A stretch of DNA of 19,331 bases from Streptomyces sp. NRRL F-6676 (GTDB lineage Bacteria > Actinomycetota > Actinomycetes > Streptomycetales > Streptomycetaceae): contig NZ_JOHS01000091.1 in assembly GCF_000725625.1 (NCBI RefSeq), positions 1-19,331 on the forward strand, read 5' to 3'. A program made the translations under genes and the position numbers. Under the pieces are notes generated by a model, which saw nothing but the letters and a program-made list of their open reading frames with translations, ran no database searches and was not told the origin of the DNA. Of the stretch, positions 14,653 to 19,331 are shown piece after piece; position 1 is the stretch's first letter, and every line of letters starts with the position of its first letter.

Positions 14653-16428
14653 ATGGACGGGTTGAATCCGGATGATCCCGAATGGATCGGCAGGTACCGG
14701 TTGCTCGGCAGGCTCGGTGAGGGCGGCATGGGCCGGGTGTACCTGGCGCGCTCCGACCGGGGCCGGACGGTGGCCGTCAAGACCGTCCGGGAGGAACTGG
14801 CCCGCATGCCCGACTTCCGGCGGCGCTTCGCGCAGGAGGTGAAGGCGGCGCAGCGCATCGGCGGTGAGTGGACCGCGCCGGTGCTGGACGCCGACACCGA
14901 GGCGGCCACCCCCTGGGTCGCCACCGGGTACGTCGCCGGGCCCTCGCTCGCCGAGGTTGTCGACCGGCAGTACGGGCCGCTGCCCTCCCGCACCCTGCGG
15001 GTGCTGGCGGCGGGACTGGTGCGGGCGCTGCAGGCCATCCATGGCGCCAGCCTCGTCCACCGCGATCTCAAGCCCTCCAACGTCCTGGTGACGATCGACG
15101 GACCCCGCGTCATCGACTTCGGTATCGCCCGCGCCCTGGACGCCTCCACGCAGTCCGCCGAGGGGCTCACCAAGGCCGGCGCCGTCGTCGGGTCGCCCGG
15201 CTTCATGTCCCCGGAGCAGGTGCGCGGGGAGAAGGTGTCGTACGCGAGTGACGTCTTCTGCCTCGGCGCGGTGCTGGCCTACGCGGCGACCGGCCGGATG
15301 CCCTTCGGCACCGACGAGGCCGGGTTGCACTCGCTGCTCTTCCGCATCGCGACCGAGGAGGCGGACCTGACCGGGGTCCCCGAATCCTGGCAGGGTGTCG
15401 TCTCGGCCTGCCTGGCGAAGGAGCCCGAGAAGCGCCCCGCCCCCGAGGAACTGCTGACGTCGATCGAGGATATGGCGGGCGCGGACGACACCCCGGGCGG
15501 TGCGTGGCTGCCCGGCGAGGTGCTGGCGGAGCTGGGCCGGCACGCCGTACAGCTGCTGGACAGCGAGGACCCGGAGGACCGGGCGCCGGTCGGGGCGGCT
15601 TCCAGCACGGCTCCCGCCGTAGGCTTCGGACCGCCGCCCGCCGCGTACAACCCAGCGACGCCCCCGTGGCAGAGCCGCACGCCGCTCGGCGCGGGTCCGG
15701 GGGGCGCGCAGTCATCGCCGTACTCCATCCCGGCTCCCGCAGTAGCACCCGTCACACCGTCGCCGTACGCCCCGCCGCCCGCACGTCAGGCGAAGAGGCT
15801 GGCCACGGCCTTGAACGTCCTGCTCATCCTGTTCGTCGTGCCGGTGCTGTTCGACTTCACCGTCCTCAGGGCCGTCCAGGGCGAGCTTGACGGGCGGCCC
15901 GCTTCGTCCTCCCCCAGGGGCATCGACGACTTCCGGGCGCTGCAGGTGACGAGTTTCGTGGCCGAGGGCCTCAGCGTGCTGGTGCTGCTCGCCGCGGCGA
16001 CCGTGTGGGTGTGCTGGTTCCACCGGATGCGGCAGAACGCCGAGTCGTTCGCGCCGGGCCGCATCCGCTACGGACCGGGCCTGGCGGTGGGCTCCTGGTT
16101 CATCCCCGTCGGCAACTTCTTCCTGCCCAAGCAGATCGCCAACGACATCTGGACGGCGACGACCGGACGCCCGGCGGGCGCCGGACGGTGGCTGATGCAC
16201 ACCTGGTGGTGGCTCTGGGTGCTCCATCTCGCGACAGAACTGAGCGCCTACCGGACCTGGGACGAGGAGAAGACCGCGGACGACGCCCTGGGGACCGTCC
16301 TCAGCGCCCTGGGCGGCGACGTCGTCGCCGTCGTGAGCACCGTGTTCGCTGTACTCTTCGTCTCCCGGCTCACCAAGCTCCAGAGAGAGCGCGCCGCAGG
16401 GGGTGGCGCAGCCGCCGGGGCCCGCTGA
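14653..16428 (+). CDS. Serine/threonine protein kinase fused to a DUF4328-like membrane domain
   Basis: A 591-residue protein. Residues ~12-280 form a complete Hanks-type kinase: Gly-loop LGEGGMGRVY (21-30), Lys43 in VAVKT, Glu62, HRDLKPSN (136-143), DFG (155-157) and SPE (186-188). A Pro/Ala-rich linker (~320-375) follows. The C-terminal part has about five hydrophobic segments (near 383-403, 436-459, 476-492, 514-534, 554-575), with the motifs TVWVCWFHRMRQNAESFAPG, GSWFIPVGNFFLPKQIANDI and W characteristic of DUF4328. The kinase is thus predicted on the cytoplasmic side, tethered by a multi-pass sensor-like domain instead of the single helix plus PASTA repeats of PknB. ATG 14653 follows a GGAGAGGGAG tract. 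Complete and apparently intact. Ligand and phosphorylation targets are unknown. Confidence 0.93.
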   Translation: MDGLNPDDPEWIGRYRLLGRLGEGGMGRVYLARSDRGRTVAVKTVREELARMPDFRRRFAQEVKAAQRIGGEWTAPVLDADTEAATPWVATGYVAGPSLAEVVDRQYGPLPSRTLRVLAAGLVRALQAIHGASLVHRDLKPSNVLVTIDGPRVIDFGIARALDASTQSAEGLTKAGAVVGSPGFMSPEQVRGEKVSYASDVFCLGAVLAYAATGRMPFGTDEAGLHSLLFRIATEEADLTGVPESWQGVVSACLAKEPEKRPAPEELLTSIEDMAGADDTPGGAWLPGEVLAELGRHAVQLLDSEDPEDRAPVGAASSTAPAVGFGPPPAAYNPATPPWQSRTPLGAGPGGAQSSPYSIPAPAVAPVTPSPYAPPPARQAKRLATALNVLLILFVVPVLFDFTVLRAVQGELDGRPASSSPRGIDDFRALQVTSFVAEGLSVLVLLAAATVWVCWFHRMRQNAESFAPGRIRYGPGLAVGSWFIPVGNFFLPKQIANDIWTATTGRPAGAGRWLMHTWWWLWVLHLATELSAYRTWDEEKTADDALGTVLSALGGDVVAVVSTVFAVLFVSRLTKLQRERAAGGGAAAGAR

Positions 16429-16930
16429 GGCCAGTGGGGTGAGGTGGCGCGGCGGACCGTGTCGCGGAGCAGGGCGCGACGGCGTTCGTGCACGTCGTCG
16501 GGCTCGTCGGCGGTCGCCGCGTAGACGTTGCTGACCGGGGACCAGGCCATGGACATGGCGATGACGGGGGCCAGCACGTCGAACGGCTCGCCCGGCCGCA
16601 CCCGGCCCGCCGCCTGCGCCTCGGCGATGGCCCGGAGCTTGGCGTCGTCCCGGCGGTCGGCGTCCTCGACCAGGTGCCCCGCCGGACGCCGCTCCAGCCG
16701 CGCCCAGGTGGCCAGCCGGATGAGGTCGGGGCGGCGCAGGTACTCGTCGTAGAGGTGTACGACCCAGTCCGCGAGGTCGTCGGCGTCGATCGGCACGACG
16801 TTCACGAGGCGGTCCAGCGAGCCGAAGAAGATCGCGTCGAACAGCCCGTCCTTACTGCCGAAGTACGCGTAGAGCTGCGCCTTGTTGATGCGCGCGGCAG
16901 CCACAATCCGTGCCGAGTTCGCATCGCCTC
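16248..16930 (-). pseudogene. TetR-family regulator, N-terminally truncated with run-on C-terminus
   Basis: The minus strand encodes ARIVAAARINKAQLYAYFGS, KDGLFDAIFFGSLDRLVNVV, LYDEYLRRPDLIRLATWARL, ERRPAGHLVEDADRRDDAKL and VRPGEPFDVLAPVIAMSMAW. This is a TetR regulator of the type with a C-terminal TetR_C domain. The first ~35 residues, containing helix 1 and the start of the HTH, are replaced by unrelated codons above ~16915, so it cannot bind DNA normally. At the other end the frame passes the family's usual C-terminus (RRALLRDTVRRA) without a stop and runs antisense through the last 180 bases of the kinase gene to 16248. Both ends indicate that a rearrangement deposited this fragment against the kinase. 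Confidence 0.75.
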
Positions 16931-17059
16931 GCGGGCGGTACCCGGGTCTGTCTGAACGACCCCGCCGGGGAGCCCCTGCCGCGCTGGCCGGGGGCATCCA
17001 GGGGTGGCTCACACGGAACCGAGGTCCACGGCCTTGGGTAGCTTCCTCACCTCATCGCC

Positions 17060-17245
17060 TTGCGCCGCATGGTCGCCGTCCTCCCCTCCTCCATCCGCGA
17101 CGACCTGGTCCCTGCACCAGTCGATGATGCCGAGCCCACCACGCTCGTCCTCGCCTGACACGAGCACGCCACCTACCCACCCCTTGCCCCCTTCGTCCGC
17201 GCGGCCACCGCCGTGGCGGGCAAGGCGACGGGCCACGGCGGGTAG
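17060..17245 (+). pseudogene. LysR-family regulator, C-terminal fragment with nonsense codon
   Basis: The frame reads LRRMVAVLPSSIRDDLVPAP, VDDAEPTTLVLA, then TGA (17156-17158), and continues HEHATYPPLAPFVRAATAVA to TAG 17243-17245. It resembles the end of LysR substrate-binding domains, where (T)LVLAWPEHATYPPLAPFV would be expected; TGACAC stands where TGGCCC would give Trp-Pro. The rest of the gene is absent. The resemblance is from memory of the family and the fragment is short. Confidence 0.5.
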
Positions 17246-17577
17246 AGCAGGGAGGCACGCGGGGTGGGAGGCCGCCCTCGCCCATGCTCGCAGGGGTGCG
17301 AACACTCCAGGACGCCCTCACGGCCACCGTCGAGATCACACCGGGAGACAGAATGACGGGCCTCGGACGGCGAACCGCGCTCTTGGAGAAGATCTCCGAG
17401 GGGTCGGACCGACGCACGCCGCTGCCCTGGTCACCCGACAATGCCTTCGCCAGCGTCGAGCACGCGCTTGGTGCCACCGCCGCCGTGCCGGCCGACTGGC
17501 CGCTCCCGGACCACTCACCCGCAGACTGCGGCGCCCACAGGAGCGCAAGCAGGAAGCCGCAGGTCCAGCCATGGGCT
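17246..17577. other. Stretch upstream of the IS3 fragment; nothing firmly assigned
   Basis: The frame leading into the IS3 fragment is open from 17284 but shows no recognisable motif until about 17540. Probably a mixture of decayed mobile DNA. Confidence 0.4.
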
Positions 17578-17766
17578 GTCACGGCTGACGAACGGGCCGC
17601 GGCCCTGAAGTTGAGGAACTGCGCCGAGTACGCCGGGCCCCCCGGCCAGATCCGCGCCCGCGAGTTGGATGCCGGGCGCCCCCACTGCTGCGTCTCCACG
17701 ATGCACCGGACTCTGCGCGAGAAGGGGTACTCCGGCGAATGCCGCCGCCAGACTGACTGGCGCTAG
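17578..17766 (+). pseudogene. IS3-family transposase OrfB, N-terminal fragment
   Basis: The frame reads VTADERAAALKLRNCAEYAG, PPGQIRARELDAGRPHCCVS and TMHRTLREKGYSGECRRQTD, with WR. This matches the region just before the integrase core of IS3 OrfB proteins (LTAAER..VL..L....F.D..P.QIYA.LLD.G.Y.CS.STMYR.LRE.G...ERR.Q). The catalytic DDE core is absent: the reading frame ends at the left terminus of a deleted IS5 element (TA at 17764-17765), which probably interrupted it. Expected residues Leu-Ser-Thr-Met-Tyr-Arg are partly substituted, so it was already degenerate. Confidence 0.65.
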
Positions 17767-17790
17767 GGTTCGTCTTCAAAGATCAGCCGG

Positions 17791-18322
17791 GTGGTGGATC
17801 ATGATGTCGTGGTACGTCGTCATGAACTCACCTACCAGGAGTGGGAGTTACTCGCTCTGCTGATACCCCGGGCCGCGACGGGACGTGCCCGCGTGGAGGA
17901 CCGGCAGGTCATCAACGGGATGGTCTACAAGATCCGCACTGGGATCTCCTGGCGTGACCTGCCGGAACGCTACGGGCCGTGGAAGACCGTGTGCACCCGC
18001 TTCCGCCGTTACGCCCTCGACGGAGTGTTCACCCAGGCCCTGCAGCACATCCAAGCCCACGCCGACGCAGCCGGTGACATCGACTGGCTGGTCCAGATCG
18101 ACTCCACCATCGTCCGCGCCCACCAGCACGCCGCCGCCACCGGCCGAAAAGGGGGCGGCAGCAGCAGGACGAACCGGACGATCACGCCCTCGGCCGATCC
18201 CGAGGCGGACTGACCACCAAGATCCACCTCGCGGCATCGCCACCAGATACGAGAAGACCGCCACTTCCTACGAAGCGGCGGTCACCCTCGCCTCGTTCCT
18301 GCTCTGGGCAAGATCCGTTTGA
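17791..18322 (+). pseudogene. Transposase gene of the deleted IS5 element
   Basis: From GTG 17791 the N-terminal DUF4096-like domain is complete: LTYQEWELLALLIPRAATGR, INGMVYKIRTGISWRDLPER, YGPWKTVCTRFRRYALDGVF and DWLVQIDSTIVRAHQHAAAT, with the first catalytic Asp in QIDST. At GRKGG the frame must move by -1, at AAAAGGGGG 18147-18155, to continue QQQDEPDDHALGRSRGGLTT and KIHLAA. Then a deletion joins IHLAA to the tail GIATRYEKTATSYEAAVTLA and SFLLWARSV, in yet another frame, ending at TGA 18320-18322. The second catalytic Asp and the Glu region are gone. Without the frameshift, translation ends at 18213. Confidence 0.85.
18147..18155 (+). promoter_or_regulatory. AAAAGGGGG slippage site in the deleted IS5 transposase gene
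   Basis: The zero frame is CGA AAA GGG GGC. The downstream conserved region is readable only in the -1 frame, so the A4G5 run is the likely shift point. The same nine bases occur at 18740-18748 in a different IS5 element, again where the frame must change by -1. Confidence 0.55.
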
Positions 18323-18333
18323 AGACGGACCCT

Positions 18334-18445
18334 AAGGGCTGTCCCGCAATCCCTGGCGGGCGCGCGACGACAGCTACGACGCCTCGCCGCGTTGTCGGAA
18401 TGCCCGGATACATCCAGTATCCGGGCACCCCTCCGCCTTGCGATG
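18334..18445 (+). repeat. Hairpin-containing repeat, copy 2
   Basis: This is the same block as 4959-5071, in the same orientation, with two differences by eye. It starts exactly at the right TA flank of the deleted IS5 element and ends 25 bases before transposase homology begins in the next IS5 copy. Its 10-bp hairpin is at 18401-18427. Confidence 0.85.
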
Positions 18446-18469
18446 CACCGCATCTGACGCCGCACGCTG

Positions 18470-19203
18470 ATCCACCAGCAGGGCGGTGGTCGGCGTCGGC
18501 ACGGCGACCGGGAAGTGCTGGCCGCGATCGTCTTCGTGGCCACGTCGGGTTGTACCTGGCAGCAGCTGCCTTCGGCGTCGTTCGGCCCGTCCGGAGCGAC
18601 CGCTCACCGGCGGTTCTCGGAGTGGTCGAAGGCCAGGGTGTGGGCCAAGCTGCACCGCCTGGTGCTCGACGAACTCGGCGCCCGCGGCGAGCTGGACTGG
18701 TCGCGGTGCGCGATCGACTCGGTGAACATGCGGGCCCTGAAAAGGGGGACCTGACAGGTCCGAATCCTGTCGACCGGGGCAAGTACGGCTCTAAGATCCA
18801 CCTGATCACAGAACGATCGGGTCTGCCCCTATCCGTCGGCATCTCCGGGGCCAACATGCACGACAGTCAGGCCCTGGTCCCGCTCGTGAGGGGCATCCCT
18901 CCGATTCGCTCGCGCCGCGGACCACGTCGACGCAAGCCCGGCAAACTCCACGCCGACAAGGGCTACGACTACGCCCACCTGCGGCGATGGTTACGCAAGC
19001 GTGGCATCACCCACCGCATCGCCCGCAAGGGAATCGAGTGCTCGCAACGGCTGGGCCGCCATCGGTGGACCGTTGAGCGCACCATGGCCTGGCTCGCCGG
19101 CTGCCGCCGCCTCCATCGCCGCTACGAACGCAAGGCCGACCACTTCCTCGCCTTCACCAGCATCGCCTGCACCCTCATCTGCTACCGCCGACTCGCCAAA
19201 TGA
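18470..19203 (+). pseudogene. IS5-family transposase, 5'-truncated, two frames joined by a -1 shift
   Basis: Frame 2 gives HQQGGGRRRHGDREVLAAIV, FVATSGCTWQQLPSASFGPS, GATAHRRFSEWSKARVWAKL and LDWSRCAIDSVNMRALKRGT, then TGA 18752-18754. The product resumes in frame 1 at AAAAGGGGG with KGDLTGPNPVDRGKYGSKIH and continues through NMHDSQALVPLVRGIPPIRS, KLHADKGYDYAHLRRWLRKR, RWTVERTMAWLAGCRRLHRR and the CYRRLAK end. Catalytic acids are Asp in CAIDSVN, Asp in NMHDS and Glu in TVERTMAW, so the DDE triad is present. The first ~25 codons (present in the next copy as MVERMVPDELWELFQR) are missing, replaced by the 113-bp repeat region, so this copy has no start of its own. Confidence 0.88.
18740..18770 (+). 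promoter_or_regulatory. Candidate -1 frameshift signal: A4G5 run plus hairpin
   Basis: AAAAGGGGG (18740-18748) lies exactly where the IS5 transposase must move from frame 2 to frame 1. It overlaps GGACCT/AGGTCC (18747-18752 and 18756-18761, 3-base loop), which competes with GACAGG/CCTGTC (18753-18758 and 18766-18771). A homopolymer run followed by structure is the usual form of a programmed frameshift in insertion sequences. Whether slippage is ribosomal or transcriptional cannot be told. Confidence 0.55.
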
Positions 19204-19212
19204 GATGACTTC
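19197..19212. repeat. Right inverted repeat of the truncated IS5 copy
   Basis: CAAATGAGATGACTTC differs at two positions from the right repeat at 80-95. It contains the transposase stop codon and is followed by TTA (19213-19215), then directly by the left end of another copy. Confidence 0.75.
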
Positions 19213-19215
19213 TTA

Positions 19216-19231
19216 GAGGTCGTCTCATTTG
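19216..19231. repeat. Left inverted repeat of a further IS5 copy
   Basis: GAGGTCGTCTCATTTG is the exact reverse complement of the right repeat at 80-95. It starts three bases (TTA) after the preceding copy ends, so the two copies sit in tandem and share one target. Confidence 0.78.
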
Positions 19232-19253
19232 ACTGTCTAGGTAATCTGCTGCC

Positions 19254-19331
19254 GTGCTGATGGTCGAGCGGATGGTGCCGGACGAGTTGTGGGAACTGTT
19301 CCAGCGGGTTGTGCCGCGCGCGCCGACACGC
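19254..19331 (+). CDS. IS5-family transposase, N-terminal end (continues off the right edge)
   Basis: The frame reads MVERMVPDELWELFQRVVPR then APTR to the window edge, starting at ATG 19260 or the in-frame GTG 19254. This is the N-terminus of IS5-type transposases (V.DELWE...P..P.RPQGGGRR) and supplies exactly the part that the copy at 18470-19203 lacks, whose sequence begins at QGGGRRR. It lies 23-29 bases inside the left inverted repeat. Whether this copy is complete cannot be seen. Confidence 0.8.
   Translation, partial: MLMVERMVPDELWELFQRVVPRAPTR

Larger units (their letters stand above)
17766..18332 (+). mobile_element. 567-bp internally deleted IS5-family element with intact ends and TA duplication
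   Basis: Left end GGGTTCGTCTTCAAA (17766-17780) and right end TTTGAAGACGGACCC (18318-18332) are inverted repeats matching at 14 of 15 positions. TA flanks both sides (17764-17765 and 18333-18334), consistent with the TA duplication used by many IS5 elements. Inside lies a transposase gene that lost roughly the middle third by deletion. Because both termini survive, the unit is MITE-like: it cannot make transposase but could in principle be mobilised by an intact relative. Confidence 0.82.

Noticed and set aside
14472..15206. Extended N-terminus of the uncharacterised minus-strand protein
   Set aside because: It would be antisense to the kinase catalytic domain, and the sequence has no protein-like features there.
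14551..15543. Large minus-strand frame within the kinase gene
   Set aside because: Gly/Arg/Pro-rich shadow of the kinase coding strand.
18268..18543. Minus-strand peptide shared with 4852-5304 as a conserved small protein
   Set aside because: The identity comes entirely from the 113-bp repeat; there is no start signal or codon pattern supporting translation.
18744..18780. tRNA-like sequence near GGTCCGAATCCTGTC
   Set aside because: The phrase resembles a tRNA T-arm, but it lies inside the transposase coding region and no acceptor or anticodon arms are present.

Overview
The window looks like an accessory or chromosome-arm region (or plasmid segment) of a Streptomyces-type actinomycete. GC is high, wobble positions are strongly G/C, and the recognisable insertion sequences (IS5, IS701, IS481, IS3 types) and regulators read like Streptomyces proteins. 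The most striking property is decay: about a dozen transposase fragments and several broken host genes are interleaved with a few intact passenger genes. No tRNA, rRNA, CRISPR array or replication gene was seen.

Layout. 1-640: right end of an IS5-family copy abutting the 5' part of an IS701-type transposase (minus). 641-905: IS481-type transposase tail (minus). 1087-2034: intact HSL-type alpha/beta-hydrolase. 2043-2347: internally deleted IS5-type remnant. 2449-4634 (minus): a decapitated operon, made of the last ~50 codons of an AMP-forming acyl-CoA ligase, an intact linalool dehydratase/isomerase (LDI/LinD) family protein, and a SCO1/SenC-type thiol protein that overlaps it by ATGA. 4637-5179: IS5-type transposase carrying a 113-bp hairpin repeat. 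5186-6019: AraC regulator. 6378-6512: Rrf2 fragment. 6564-7724: acyl-CoA-dehydrogenase-fold flavin oxygenase. 7857-8819: ECF sigma factor with a C-terminal NTF2/SnoaL-like domain. 8880-9382: amidohydrolase pseudogene. 9433-10323 and 10392-11033: NmrA-type oxidoreductase and divergent TetR with a candidate operator between them. 11407-12537: N-truncated XRE regulator facing a truncated SDR. 12880-13880: IS701 and IS481 pieces. 13962-16428: small uncharacterised protein divergent from a Ser/Thr kinase fused to a DUF4328-like membrane domain. 16248-17245: TetR and LysR pseudogenes. 17578-19331: five mobile sequences packed end to end (IS3 fragment, 567-bp deleted IS5 with intact ends, second 113-bp repeat, truncated IS5 copy, start of a further IS5 copy).

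How the genes may work together. The ligase, LDI-like enzyme and SCO1-like protein were one translationally coupled operon. By analogy with Castellaniella LinD this suggests handling of a monoterpene-like alkenol/alkene and CoA activation of the derived acid; the neighbouring AraC protein may have been its regulator. A thioredoxin-fold protein coupled to an enzyme family with a catalytic cysteine pair is the most interesting biological lead. The NmrA oxidoreductase and the amidohydrolase pseudogene appear to be a second operon, probably under the divergent TetR. The sigma factor and flavin oxygenase follow on the same strand.

The window is bracketed by directly repeated, related IS5 copies and contains a directly repeated 113-bp element 13.4 kb apart, so recombination could delete or amplify most of the segment. 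Assignments come from reading the sequence and from family knowledge; no database search was run.
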